From: Symbiodinium natans
Taxonomy: Eukaryota; Sar; Dinophyceae; Suessiales; Symbiodiniaceae
Length of the DNA stretch: 64,000 bases
Assembly: GCA_905221605.1 (NCBI GenBank)
Contig: CAJNDS010002419.1
Span: 248,150-312,149, forward strand
Reading direction: 5' to 3'
Part shown: in pieces, positions 12,601 through 32,005 of the stretch
Numbering within the stretch: the first letter of the stretch is position 1
Layout of the letters: each line of letters begins with the position of its first letter
Translations under genes and position numbers: made by a program
Notes under the pieces: generated by a model
Databases searched by the model: none
What the model was told of the DNA's origin: nothing
What the model saw: only the letters and a program-made list of their open reading frames with translations

Positions 12601-13890
12601 TGCCTTGCTCTTGAGTGCGGGTTGTTTTGCCAAGAGGGATTTGGTGGGCTGAATTGCATGGCGCGAGCGCGACTACTTGCAAGATGTCCTGTAGAAACAC
12701 CGAGTCAAAGTGCAACACTACTGCAGCGCTCTGTAACCCCGGTAGCTTGAGATGCTGCTTCATGGCATTAGCCTGCCGCACCCCTGGCCATCGCTGCTGA
12801 GCAAGGTTCCCTCCAGGCGGTCCCGCCCAAGGATCCAAGCAATCCAGGCCTCTTGGATGCTTTGGGCGAGCCCTGAAAAACGCAGTTGGGGATCGGACTC
12901 CGTGCCACGTCCACAATGAAAAGGGTGCTAGAGCTACCCTCTGATTCGTGATTTGTTTTTCGAACCAGTCCGAAACCGTTTCAGGCGCCGCAAGCCCGAA
13001 GGATCTACGCAAACTAGGAATTGCTTGTCTGAACCAAGTCATTCAACAAGCCCCGAGAAAATCAGTTAAAACAGTTGAAGAAGTGTGTGATGGCTCTTTG
13101 GGCCTAATGCACTGCAAAGACAGCATCGGTGCTTAGATCAAACGCGAAATCGTGCGATTTCGCGCACGGGCTCTCCATGCGGCAAACGAGCTGCGGTTTG
13201 GGTGCATAGGCCGGAATCAGAATCAGCAACGGTGTCTTAAAGTGCGTCAGAGCAGTGTTCGTTCTGGTAGGCTGCTGGGCAAAACCTGGAGCAGACTTTA
13301 ATTTCATTTGTTGGTGTTGAAGCAGCTGGCACGACTTGCTGGTTCATGATAATGTGGCGCGTGATGCTTTTGGCGCTGCTGCAAAGTTGCTTCGGCTACA
13401 GTCTTTTATATCGTTGCAGCCAGCAGTAAACAAATCCGTCGGCATGTTCTTGCATGTGGCGCCGCAGGACAAGCGTAAAGAAATGGTGTGTTGGCTCTTT
13501 GCCACTATGACGGACAAACCGGCGTTATCGGGGAGGGAGTAATGAAATGGAAAGGAGTTCTACGAGACCAGGCATCCTGCTTGCCTGCGCGCAGCCCAAA
13601 AAGTAGTTCGAACACGCGGTTGGGGATGTCTTGCCCTTGGAAGCTCTGGCATCCTGGAACTGAGGTGTAAGCGAAATCGACCAGGACCTTTGCGTTCTTG
13701 CTTTTTTTTGGAAGTTCGGAGCATGTGGTTCTGTTCAGAATTGCTGTCCCGAGAGGCTCATACCGATTGGTCGCACTACACAGGGATGGGTGGCATTGGG
13801 GCTGGCGCTGCGACAGGGCCCAGTGCAGGCCCTGGTGCAGGTGGCGGCCAGAGTTGGCTGCTGGGTGCTGTTTTGGCAGACAGCCTGGGA
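12601..13890. other. No confident gene
   Basis: There are short open frames only. A Gly/Ala/Pro-rich frame (about 13,783-13,850, MGGIGAGAATGPSAGPGAGG) and a frame at 13,336-13,542 are the only mildly protein-like stretches. Neither has decisive splice signals. Confidence 0.35.
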
Positions 13891-13894
13891 TGTT

Positions 13895-13981
13895 CCCCCT
13901 TATACTGACAGTCCATAGGGATTACAGTACCCCCCCTATTATGATCCCTAAAAAGGACTGTTAGTATGCTAGCATAAGGGG
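13895..13981. mobile_element. Hairpin, MITE-like element 1
   Basis: The left arm begins CCCCTTATACTGACAGTCC and continues to ATAGGGAT. The right arm, read on the other strand, begins CCCCTTATGCTAGCATACTA and continues …ACAGTCC…AGGGAT. The two arms pair over most of their length around a short C-rich loop. Size (about 87 bp), terminal inverted repeats and lack of coding fit a miniature inverted-repeat element. No target-site duplication was identified with certainty. Confidence 0.55.
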
Positions 13982-14107
13982 AAGCATCCAAACAGGCAGG
14001 TTTTGTTTCGCTGGAGTCTACCCGGTGCTGTGTAGCACCCTGCGCAGGCAGCGGCTTTGCGGCAGCCACTGGATCCACTGCTCAGGCCACAAGCTAGTAG
14101 CAGCTAT

Positions 14108-14239
14108 CTTGGAGGTTCAGGGTACTTATGAACCAATTTTAACTGTACTTATCACCCTATTAGGGCACTTACGTAAGAGGCTTATAAGTGGGTTAGAAGT
14201 ACAGTTATAACTGGTTAATAAGTACCATGAACCTCCAAG
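14108..14239. mobile_element. MITE-like element 2 with 43-bp terminal inverted repeats
   Basis: Arms at 14,108-14,150 (starting CTTGGAGGTTCAGGGTACTT) and 14,197-14,239 (ending GTACCATGAACCTCCAAG) are near-perfect inverted repeats: about 39-40 of 43 positions match. They surround a 46-bp centre that contains further palindromes (CTTACGTAAG and CACTTA…TAAGTG). The element is AT-richer than its host. It lies 132 bp upstream of the oxidoreductase start and 127 bp from hairpin element 1. Confidence 0.75.
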
Positions 14240-14371
14240 TAGAGTCGCTGTCTGACACCCGCTTGGACGCTCCGACACCGGCGCGTGCCAGAATCTACGC
14301 TTGCTGCGGCCTTGCTCCAGATTCAGAATCGATGTAGGTAACGTAGCCGTGCCCACTGCGTTGTTCTCCTC

Positions 14372-15415
14372 ATGGCGGTTCAGTGGGGAATTCTGGGTTG
14401 CGCTGGCATTGCACGCAAGTTTTGTGCATCTGTCGGACGCGTCGAGAACGCTGTAGTTGCCGCTGTGGCCTCGAGAACCGCTGGAAAGGCTGACGATTTT
14501 ATTGCAGACAACTGTCCTGGTTCCAAGGCCTATGCCAGCTACGATGAGTTGTTGGCTGATCCGAATATCCAGGCTGTCTACATTCCTGTCCCTACAGGTG
14601 TCAGGATGGAGCTGGTGGTAAAGGCAGCGGCTGCCAAGAAGCATGTCTTGGTGGAGAAGCCGCTGGCCAGCGCAGCCGAAGCTAAGATGATGATCGAGGC
14701 ATGCAAGAACGCAGGTGTGCAGTTCATGGACAATACGATGTTCTTGCACAATATCCGGCAAAGCGCTGTGCGAAACGTCCTGAAAGACGGCGACATGTTT
14801 GGCGATTTGCGACATGTCCACTCAACGTTCAGCATTGATTGTGCCAACGATGAAGCGTGGGCTTCCGAGAACATTCGAATGAAGAAATCGTTGGAGCCAC
14901 TGGGCTGCTTGGGCGACCTTGGCTGGTACAACGTTCGGCTTACCCTCTGGGCCTTCGAGTATGTGCTTCCTTCAAGTGTGTCCTGCACTTACGTGGAGCA
15001 CACAGAAGAGATGGTCCCCACCCACGTTGTGGCGCAAATGCGCTTCGGCAAGAAGACTGCCAGCTTCATGTGCTCCTTCAAGGCTGCTTTCCGCAACAAT
15101 GCGGAGCTTGTCGGCCAGAAGGCTGTGATCTCGCTCGAAGATTTCGTCGTGACCGGAAAGCTGGATGCCGCAAGCTACAAGGTCACACAGACCACCTTTG
15201 GCGCGAAGGATGAGACCTTTCCACTCGTGACTTTGAAGGAGGAGGAGCTTTCCACAGGCGTGCAGCATGCCAAGCTTGTGGAACTCTTCTCCGATATGGT
15301 GGCCTCCGGAAAGTTGGACGAGTCCTGGCCCCAACAGACATATCAAACCCAGCTGGTCTTGGATGCAATGGTCAGATCTGCGGAGCAAGAGGGCGCGTGG
15401 ATATCTTTGGGTTGA
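14372..15415 (+). CDS. Gfo/Idh/MocA-family NAD(P)-dependent oxidoreductase, intronless
   Basis: A complete 347-residue frame, the usual length of the family. It starts with a Rossmann nucleotide-binding fold (VQWGILGCAGIARKF, residues 4-18, in place of GxGxxG) and has the family hallmark EKP (HVLVEKPLASAAEA, near residue 93). After it come FMDNTMFLHN and the C-terminal GFO/IDH/MOCA α/β domain, including LGDLGWYNVRLTLWAF. Family members oxidise or reduce sugars, inositol, dihydrodiols or bile pigments with NAD(P)H. The substrate here cannot be read, though the LGDLGWYN motif resembles dimeric dihydrodiol dehydrogenase/glucose-fructose oxidoreductase relatives. There is no signal peptide or C-terminal SKL, so it is probably cytosolic. 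The lack of introns stands out against the intron-dense genes nearby and suggests a retrogene or a transferred gene. The first ATG is in frame with the Rossmann strand, which supports the start. Confidence 0.93.
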   Translation: MAVQWGILGCAGIARKFCASVGRVENAVVAAVASRTAGKADDFIADNCPGSKAYASYDELLADPNIQAVYIPVPTGVRMELVVKAAAAKKHVLVEKPLASAAEAKMMIEACKNAGVQFMDNTMFLHNIRQSAVRNVLKDGDMFGDLRHVHSTFSIDCANDEAWASENIRMKKSLEPLGCLGDLGWYNVRLTLWAFEYVLPSSVSCTYVEHTEEMVPTHVVAQMRFGKKTASFMCSFKAAFRNNAELVGQKAVISLEDFVVTGKLDAASYKVTQTTFGAKDETFPLVTLKEEELSTGVQHAKLVELFSDMVASGKLDESWPQQTYQTQLVLDAMVRSAEQEGAWISLG

Positions 15416-17321
15416 TCCAATGCGTAAAGCTTTCACTTTTCCACCCGTTGCGGGCACAAAGACTGCGCAAGTGCCGCAAGTGGCTCAAAGCGAGCGGTGG
15501 AGCCAGCCAGCGTCATGCAGTTATGTGAAGCCGCTGTGTGTCATTCGTTTCGCACAAGAAGTCTGAACTCATATGTGCCGTTTGATGGTCTCGTGAGGCT
15601 CAGTGCCGCAACTTGGATGCACTCGGAGCCGATTTCGGCAGCGTAGACCGCCGCTGCCAGGGCTGCTTAGGGGGATTGTTCCATGACGTTTGTACATCCG
15701 CTTTTCTAAAGGTACGATGAAGAGCTGCATGCTTCCTAAGGGCAGCCAATCGCAAGCCCGGCTGCGGCGCCGCTTCTTGCCAGTGCACACATGAGGTGCC
15801 CTGGTCATGTGTTAGGGGTCTTCTCGCTCTCGTATTTGGGATGTCCTTGGAGTTGGAGCACGCGTATCTCGCATCAACGGCGCGTTGCTGAGACAAGATG
15901 TCTCAGAGCTGAGGCCCGTGGGTGGGAAGCCACTCCCAGGCGCGCTGATCGTTTCCTGGGCATGTTCATGCGACATCTTTTGACGAAATTCTGAGAAGAT
16001 CACCAGCCCCGAGCAACAGGTGGGCCCGAAACAAACTGGAATGAGGCTGGGCTGCCAGCAGTAGTGCTGCTCTTGGCGCTGCATGCGCAGTACCCCGATC
16101 CACGTAGGTCCACGTAGGTCCACGTAGGTCCACGTAGGTCCACGTAGGTCCACGTAGGTCCACGTAGGTCCACGTAGATCCACGTGCGACCTTCTTCCTC
16201 TGACCGGAAGCCCTGATGAAGGTGGCGCCTCCAGCTCCCTACCTGAACCTCGGTGGCAGTCGGGCAGCTCTGGATGCATTGAGAGCCTTCTCGTCGCTTA
16301 TGGCCCAGGATCAACAGTGTGGCGCCAGCGCCATCACCTTTGCCCTCTGCTGACTCCTGAGACTCTCCTGGTGCCTCTGGGTCTCGCGTGCTGGAAGAGC
16401 GCGAACCAGCTGACTCTGAGGCCATTGGTAGCGTTCACGTGAATCAGGTTCCATATGGGCTTCAAGCTGAGCATCTGCTGCCCACGATGCTGCATAATCA
16501 CTGCATAATGCGCTTAGAGTGAGGCGGTGGGTGGAGTCGTTGCCGCTGTCCGAGGTCCTACAGCATGATGCCTGGTATGCTCAGCCCGAATGTGCCGCAG
16601 CAAGTGGCGATGATGCTTGGTTCGCGAGCCGATTCATGGGTTTTTGTGCTCGCTGGTTAAAGAATTGAGAAGGAAGTGAGCTGAGCGCGCAAAGTCAGCT
16701 AGACATGTAGCGGACGCGCATCACAAGTTTTCACGCATGAATTGCCCTTCAGTAGCATTGAAAAGAAATTACATATGAAGAGGAGAGCATTCGTTTCACT
16801 CATGATGCGGACATTGCATAGAGGTCTCAATACACTCAGAAAGAAAATGCACACTGCTGTCGTTAGGGCATGCAAGGGCCCCGGCAATGAGTTGGCGCGG
16901 TTCCTGTAAGCTAAGGAGCAATCCAGCAGCTTGGCACAAAAAAACTGGGCTTCAGAACATTTCAGCTGCTGGAGCATAGCTGAATTCTTGAATTCTTGCA
17001 GGCCATTGGCTTGGGGCCCGGGCTCTACCACGCCCATGCCCAGTTGCTTAGTTTCTTCACCTAAGCCTTCCAGCGACATCCTGAAGAATGCTCTAGCTTG
17101 CCCCAAGGTTCCACCACCGCCTCCTGGCGGACCAGGCCGCGACGCGGAATGCAGCTGTTTTCTTTCTTTTTTTTGGGTTGAACATGCTTTAACTTAAGCA
17201 GCCTGAGGTCCATACGAACACCCGGAAGGGATAGCGGCTGGGCCCATTGGAGCCTGGCCGACCTGGACTGGCTAGGACGGGAATTTGGGGGGGGCTCCTG
17301 AAGTGCAGCAATCCCACATGG
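15416..17321. other. Sparse region with minus-strand exon candidates
   Basis: Minus-strand frames at about 16,320-16,425 (ASESAGSRSSSTRDPEAPG, acidic Ser/Glu-rich) and about 16,950-17,100 (ARAFFRMSLEGLGEETKQLG…) look protein-like. They could be downstream exons of the minus-strand EF-hand exon at 17,393. A + strand frame with a proline run (about 17,090-17,140) competes. No family is recognised. Confidence 0.3.
16099..16186. repeat. 10-bp tandem repeat (CACGTAGGTC)n, about eight copies
   Basis: Seven perfect copies of CACGTAGGTC, then one CACGTAGATC and a partial CACGTG. Read on the minus strand the array is open in all frames and encodes a ten-residue repeat (DLRGPTWTYV) inside a 141-residue frame (16,425-16,000). 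Three DNA units give one protein unit. Each unit carries CACGT, the core of many bZIP/bHLH sites, but no regulatory role is shown. Confidence 0.95.
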
Positions 17322-17393
17322 TACATGACACATGGCCCAGAGGACGGCTTCCAGAAATTCAACGCGTGACATGTGGCCATGCCTGTCCTTGTC
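17322..17393 (-). CDS. EF-hand-like exon on the minus strand
   Basis: Read on the minus strand, acceptor GGGTACAG is followed by DKDRHGHMSRVEFLEAVL. That is an EF-hand loop pattern (D1, D3, G6, hydrophobic 8, E12, Phe 13) with an amphipathic exit helix. Position 5 is His instead of an oxygen ligand, so calcium binding may be weak. It is the only domain-like signal on the minus strand of this window. It would be the part of a gene running toward lower coordinates. The + strand is also partly open here, so the call is tentative. Confidence 0.4.
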
Positions 17394-18158
17394 CTGTACC
17401 CATGTCGAATGGCGGGGCAAGCAGGCCACCAATCTCATTGCGCAATTTTCTTGTGACCTTATGGCTCACGCCGTCAGTGGGTCAACAACTGTTTCCCGCC
17501 ATTCTTGATCAGCGGAAGTATCCTGCCGCAGAGCTGTCTCGGATTGTGGATTGGTGGGCTACTGACGATGTGGCGAGCCATGTTCCCAGCTGTGCGGGGA
17601 AGTGGAAACTCACCTCTTGCTGACCAAAGGTGCCTGTTTCCATCGCCGCAATGGATATGTTCGCTATGGCAACTACCTGCCTGTGAAACATGCCCCAATC
17701 AAAGGCCCCCAGGAAGTAGAGCCTACACTGCCCGTCATTAGTATTTTGCTGTCTTTACAGCCAGTGCCAATGCTTATGTGTTTCATGAGCTCGGTCGCAG
17801 AAGGCAGCAGGACAGACAGCGCTCCCACGCTGTCGTAGCTTCTCGATCTGCTTTCAGCTGCCATGGGCAAGGTGCAGCCTGTTTAGAGTTGTCCCGACGA
17901 GGATCATGCACTAGCAGCACTAGCAATCACTGTCATTTTCCGAGAGAGCGGGCAAAGCATGGCGGCACCTTGCACTTCGTCTCCCTGATGTTGCTGCGGC
18001 ATGAAAAAGGCAGCATTATCATCGCAACTAGAAGAAAGAATTGTAATGAGTAAGTCATGATTGAGGGTATGTAGCAATGTTCACTAGTAGGCGTATTCAT
18101 CAACATCATCATGACCCTCACTCTCGCCATCACAGCCATCACCGTCATAATTCATAAT

Positions 18159-18190
18159 AATCATCATCATCATCATCATCATCATCGTGA
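18159..18190. repeat. (CAT)n microsatellite
   Basis: An uninterrupted TCATCATCAT run sits inside a longer CAT-biased stretch (18,090-18,280). Confidence 0.85.
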
Positions 18191-18359
18191 TGGTCATCGT
18201 CCTTGTCCTGATGCCCATCCTCGCCCTCATTCTCATCGCATCTCATCACCACATCCTCATCACCGTCGCCATCATTCCACATGGATAGTTTGCCTGGGCC
18301 GCCCCTGTGTAGTCTTCCACCAGCTGCACCCGCAACCCAGGAGAAATTCAGCATACTGC

Positions 18360-18474
18360 CACGGTTGGCCAACATCTTTGATGCGACCGTATCCAAGCTT
18401 GCGACTTACTTGCGACGCAATCCGTCAAGCCTTAGACTGCAATTTGTGAATCTTCTCTTCCCTGATGTGCAGCA
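18360..18474 (+). CDS. Candidate upstream exon (possible N-terminal part of the PIP kinase gene)
   Basis: The frame reads NIFDATVSKLATYLRRNPSS and continues FVNLLFPDVQ, a helical protein-like stretch ending near GATGTGCAG. It is 40 bp upstream of the first exon with kinase homology and in the same orientation. Membership in that gene is inferred from position only. Confidence 0.35.
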
Positions 18475-18512
18475 CTCTGAGATGGATGATTCTCCCTGAT
18501 TCTCCATGTCAG

Positions 18513-25720
<7,208 letters not shown>

Positions 25721-26810
25721 GGCACGCAGTAGTAAAAGGTGCTCACAACGGAAAAGACAAGTACTTGCATGATCGTACTGCGTGCAAGACACGTTGCACC
25801 TGCTAGCATGCAGCCTGCTACGTGTGTCCTTTACATCGAAACTCTTTGTAGCTGTCGGGGCTCGATGAAGCTCACAATTCACGCGTCTCACTTCTGGATT
25901 GCGACTTGCGATGAAGCTTCCGAGCCTTTCGTTCGAGGACGGGAGGCCGAATCATTCTCGCTACATGGGTGGCCATGGACGTTCAAAATTGTTTCTGTCA
26001 TTCACTATGCTCTTACGTACTACATGTAGTACGTTTGCATTGAAGATCAGGTTGTGTCGCGAATCATGGCCACTCCTGTCTAGTAGGATTTGTTATATTC
26101 ACTGACAAGACGGCAAACTTCAATGCCAAATTTGCCGAATTCAGTTTCACTGCATCGTCTCAGTCAGATGATCTGATAGTGTCAACGGGGGCGGAGCTTT
26201 GGCCAACCTAGGTGTGTTTAAGGTTTAGGCAAAGGGGTCACCTGCCCAACATTTGATGCCCTGGCCTCACCTTGCTTCAGACAGCATGAGGCGGGCATTT
26301 ACTGCTTACGAAGTCCGGTTTATTCCTACACTGGTGCGTCCCCGACGCTGCGCAGAAGCAGCTGCTCACTAGAGCAAAGATGTACAGGGAATGCCGCCGC
26401 AAACCACCGTAAACCTTGATCCGCGTAGCAGCGTTAGCGTCCTGCGCCCCATGTGCAGACCAAAAGCATCGCCAGGTGGCTACTGTGATCAAGTGTCGGT
26501 GTGCAAAGTTTGTGATGACCCGTCATGACATGTCAAAAAGGCCCTCAATGGACTCCAGCACTCCAGCAGCACAGAGCTCGCAGCCATCCGCAGGGCTCAG
26601 GCTTTGAGAAACATGGCATGAAGGCGCCCCGCAGATCTTGTCAACATTGTCAAGTAAGCAGGCACCTCAAACATGCTCACACAGAGACCGCAGCACGGGC
26701 CTCTCACCTTAGTAGTGACATAGCGTTCTAGCCGTACGCAGTACAAAGTTCCATGCCCGAAGTCAGGTAGTGAGACTGCCCTCAGAACGTGGTGCCGTGT
26801 GGTGGCATCA
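25721..26810. other. Intergenic stretch after the PIP kinase stop
   Basis: About 25,720-26,110 is AT-richer with nothing recognisable. Around 26,540-26,652 a frame ending in DLVNIVK runs into the donor-like AA|GTAAGC and could be an early exon of the next gene, but no start or acceptor decides this. Confidence 0.4.
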
Positions 26811-26812
26811 AC

Positions 26813-27540
26813 ATGGCTGTTGACGACCAGCAGAAATCGGAGAAGCACCTCAGATTGTACTTGGCAAGTCGGCCACGGAAGCAGGGGAGGCTCGAAGAAC
26901 ACTATGGTTCTGAGCAAAGCCCAGAGAAGCAGTATTCCCAGCTGCATGAGCTCCTTCGCGCAAGAGCGACTCCCGCCGATGCTGCGGCTGCCTCGACAGA
27001 TCTGACCGTTCTCATCGACTACTTGGAGGATGAAGTGGCCGACAAGCAGCTGAAAGAGAGAGCAGAACAGTGGGCTGCAGGCATGAAGACTGGCTCCATT
27101 CCAGAAGGCATACAGTACAGCTATAACTATGAAGGTGGGGAGCAAAGAGCCGGCCTCGGTCTTAGTTTGCCACTTCTTTGGGCTGTCGTCAGCGTCAATG
27201 AGAAGGGATGAGGTTTTTGGGTTTGGGGTTTCGGGTCCGTGCTGCTGTAGCAAAGATGTCCCCTCGGTTTTGCCCTGCAGGCCAGGCCGCGATGGACCAT
27301 TACGTGTCGCAGATTGTAGCTGCCTTGCGGGACTTCCCTTTTCTCCAACTGGATGGTGGGAGGCAACAGGGCCACTGGGTGCGGGACGTACTCGTTGCTC
27401 CCCTTTTTGACGGCTACTGGGATTTCTACTCGAACCGGAAAGTCAGCGGCTTCAACTTGCAGGAGTTTTACCTGTTGCTGGCAGGTCCGGGTATGCTTCT
27501 GGAGAGGCTGAAGCACGCTCGCAAGATGCTGCAAGCATAG
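26813..27540 (+). CDS. Hypothetical protein, two exons (3' end complete)
   Basis: Exon about 26,813-27,134 reads a charged helical stretch (QYSQLHELLRARATPADAA, then DYLEDEVADKQLKERAEQW and GIQYSYNYEG). It is followed by a 146-nt GT-AG intron (27,135-27,280) and exon 27,281-27,540 (QAAMDHYVSQIVAALRDFP, HWVRDVLVAPLFDGYWDFYS, LLLERLKHARKML) with stop TAG at 27,538-27,540. The splice keeps the frame exactly (GAA G|GC CAG), which supports the model. The protein is probably soluble and helical. No family is recognised. The 5' start is uncertain: an ATG at 26,813 is in frame, but a true first exon may lie upstream. A 218-residue minus-strand frame over the same interval is taken as a shadow. Confidence 0.65.
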
Positions 27541-28207
27541 GACGCGAGGTTGAAGGTGCAGGGCTCAGCAGCAAGGCTGGCGCCGCGCGGATGAGAGGGC
27601 AAGCTCAATCAAAATTGAAGAGTTTGCTGCAACAGGTCAACAGATGTCAACAGCCGTGCTAGGCCAATCAGCGCCCGTCATTGTTGATCTTGACTTGGGA
27701 GGGCTCAATCCAGCTTGGAAGACAGGGGAGCAAACAAACTTGCACAAGCAGCCCCATCTTGTTTTCAGGCTTAGGTGATGCAGTGGACTTCATGCGCATC
27801 GTTGTCTGCACACACCACGTCAGCCATCGCAGCTCACACGAGCGAACTACTGTTCAGCAAATCTGCATAAGACGCGAAGCAGAAGTGCATTTAGTGCCAG
27901 AGGCCGAAGAGTCCTTGTGGGCGGCAAACTGTGAACAGTTTGCTGTGGTATGCTAGCTCAGCCATGGCGGCATGCAGCATTTCTAACGTAAAAGCCGCGC
28001 CCTCGATATGCACGCTGACTGAATGCAACCCACCCCCCCCACCCCAAGTGGCACAAATCGATGCAGACTCTGGCCATCGAAGGTCATAACACCCACTTCC
28101 GATGCTGGCCCGGACCTGTGCAGAGTTCCCTGGCCAACTTCCAGAGGTTTGCGGTTGCACTTGTGGGTACTCTAGAGGATGGTGCCGAACGGCTTTGTCA
28201 GGGGCCT
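27541..28207. other. Intergenic, no confident gene
   Basis: No recognisable exon. The frame from 28,061 that enters the trinucleotide array begins with some protein-like residues (FQRFAVALVGTLEDGAERL), but nothing else supports it. Confidence 0.4.
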
Positions 28208-29845
<1,638 letters not shown>

Positions 29846-30920
29846 AGGATTATGAGTACGGGGGCGATATTTGTGGACGTTGCAACCACAGCCCACTCTG
29901 CCCTACACGCTGCAAGCTGTCTGTCGATTCTCACCGCAACGTTCACAATCCAGTTGTGTTGTCCGGGAAGTTGGTGCCCCTCAACGTATTGCAGACGAGC
30001 ACCCACGGCGTGACGCAAAGCCAATGACGAGCATTTGTTTTGGCACCTCTGCAGCCTCAATTGGGCGCTGTTGAGGGCAGACAGGCCCTAAATAATTCGC
30101 TCGTTCACCGCCATTTTTGGTGCTGCTGCCTTGCGGAGGAGGAGGAGGAGGATCGAGAAAACATCAGAGTTTTTTCCGTCTAACTTTCCGTTGCAGTGAT
30201 TTTGCTCATGCCCTGCGCCCGCAGCACAAAAAAAGGCATTCCCGGACCTGCAACAAAAAGGCGCTCCCCGCCCCCCCTCCACGCACCCACAACCCGACAA
30301 CCAACGCACCCCCCGCACTTGGGGCTGAAACGAAAATGCACTCCGCACCTGCAACAGAAAAAGCCGTAACCAAAACAGCATGCTTACCGACAAAGATCTG
30401 AATGCCTCTCCGTTTCAAGCCTCAAAAGCTGAAAGGCTCAAGCCCATTCCGCCCGGCACCCTCGCACGCTAGCTGGCGCTAGTTCCATGCAATGCGCGCT
30501 AGATCGCGCTAGCGCGGGTGTCATGTCACCCTTGCCCCTCCGACTGGCCTACATGTTGATGCCATCAGCACTCGATAGACGATGCAGACTTCCCCCTCGC
30601 TCGAGAAACTAAGCCTCAACCGAGCTAGTGGCAAGAATCTACGGGCCTAAGTCCGAATCGTATCAACCCCTGGAGTCCTATGCTGCGCTGTCCGAGGCTA
30701 TGCTTGTACGTTCTGTGTGTTGAGACGTGCGCTTATGAGGCGTATGTAAGATGAGACGCATCTGCGTCAGTTCCAGGAACGGAAAAGTTGAACACTGCCC
30801 ACATCCAAGGTTGAAGACGACTTAGTTTTCGAGGCTCGCATGCTTGCTTTGGTTCGGATCTCCAGCTTTACATCTTGAGTGTCCCAAATGAAGGGGCGCA
30901 AGTACCTGTCGCTGTCTGTT

Positions 30921-30954
<34 letters not shown>

Positions 30955-31180
30955 GTGCGGAGGGGTGTGCACGCGTGCAAGAGGTACTCGTGGCAAATAC
31001 AATCCGGGTTGGTGCAAGCGTTTTTGTTGTGGATCGCCTGCATGGGGATTTCTGCAGGTTACCCTGGATGTGATGCACGCACTGAAAGAGGACATTGTCT
31101 TCCGCTGCATGTACGTGACGGATGGATCAGGAGCTTGAGATTGGGTGCCAAAGAACTGAAAAAACAGACCTGCTGTTTGG
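29846..31180. other. No confident gene; short repeats
   Basis: A GGA patch lies at 30,137-30,152. A CAACAAAA/GCACC-rich stretch lies at 30,225-30,370. A (GT)n/(GC)n microsatellite lies at 30,917-30,955. Two short protein-like frames at about 30,985-31,050 (EVLVANTIRVGASVFVVDRL) and about 31,060-31,137 (VTLDVMHALKEDIVFRCMYV) are candidate exons of the gene continuing at 31,264, but they are in different frames with no intron-sized gap. Confidence 0.35.
30917..30955. repeat. (GT)n(GC)n microsatellite
   Basis: A run of GTGTGT passes directly into GCGCGC. Confidence 0.95.
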
Positions 31181-31186
31181 CTGACC

Positions 31187-31250
31187 CAAAACCCTAAACT
31201 CAAAATCCTAAACCTGGCTAGTCGGGTGGCAATAAAACCCTCAACCCACT
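31187..31250 (+). repeat. Dispersed intronic module, copy 2
   Basis: AACCCTAAACTC and CCTAAACC are followed by GGCTAGTCGGGTGGCAATAA and AACCCTCAACCC. It ends 14 nt before the 3' splice site TTCCTGTCGCAG at 31,263. It shares the core CGGGTGGCAA and CCCTAAA flanks with copies at 46.3, 50.26 and 63.18 kb. Confidence 0.7.
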
Positions 31251-31263
31251 TTTCCTGTCGCAG

Positions 31264-32005
31264 CCGCTGGTGAAGACGTGGAGCTTGAGTCCATCGACGT
31301 CGGGGATGGTCCGGGTGTGCGACAGGCCATTTGACCCTGCTTTTTGTTCCTGGAATGCGCAACCTTCAAGTTTGCAAGTCTGGCAGACTTGTGCAGGGAG
31401 TGCAGCGCTTCCGTTTCGAGTCCGGTCCTCCAACTCAGTCAGCCATAGAGGCCCGCAGCCGGCCAGAGTACGCCTTTCATGATCGTATGAATTGAAAGCT
31501 CCTGCCAGGCCAGCGGTGGTCCGCTTGAAGTGGTGTCATCCCCACTGAGCAACTTCTATGTGCATCTTGCCAGAATGCGTGCCATTGCATCCGAGAGTTT
31601 GGATTCTGAGGCCGGGCTCTACCTTTCCGCCTTGTACAGAGGTTCGCAATGCTGCTCCCTTCCAAGATCTTGTAGGCATATTGCAAGCACATGGGATGCT
31701 TGGCTGGAGGAAAGGAGTTCTGCAGGGTCGGCTACTATGTGCGACTTGTCTGCAGTTGAGACATTGTTGAAGCAAGGGACAGATTGAGTTTTCCCGATTT
31801 CATGTACAAAAGGCCAGCGGCAAAAACCCGAAAACATCTCCCAATGCAACAAAAGCTCCCAAACAGATCGGGAGATATTCGTGAGCATGGAAATGCCTTT
31901 TGCAGCGGCATGTAGTGGACAGAGGCGCCATGACTATGATGACCCAACACTCCAGGAGCTGTGTCAGAGTGCCCCCCCTTCCCCCGTTGATGCTAAAAAT
32001 AATCA
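31264..32005 (+). CDS. Hypothetical protein, cluster of short exons
   Basis: Exon from 31,264 after a clean CGCAG acceptor reads AGEDVELESIDVGDGPGVRQ. About 31,355-31,425 reads ECATFKFASLADLCRECSAS. About 31,570-31,650 reads RMRAIASESLDSEAGLYLSA and an alternative frame just after it reads NAAPFQDLVGILQAHG. About 31,905-31,998 reads QRRHDYDDPTLQELCQSA. Each piece has natural amino-acid usage. They lie in one orientation with intron-sized gaps, so they plausibly form one gene. I recognise no domain. Borders other than the first acceptor are approximate. Confidence 0.4.

Noticed and set aside
12350-13042. 230-codon minus frame
   Set aside because: Partly opposite the Gly/Lys/Trp-rich exons; Pro/Ser-rich antisense composition and no domain.
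14126-14988. Long minus frames opposite the oxidoreductase
   Set aside because: Antisense shadows of a clearly coding + gene.
16099-16186. CRISPR array
   Set aside because: Direct 10-bp tandem repeat without spacers, in a eukaryotic context.
26597-27253. 218-codon minus frame
   Set aside because: Opposite the spliced two-exon + gene, whose exact in-frame junction is stronger evidence.
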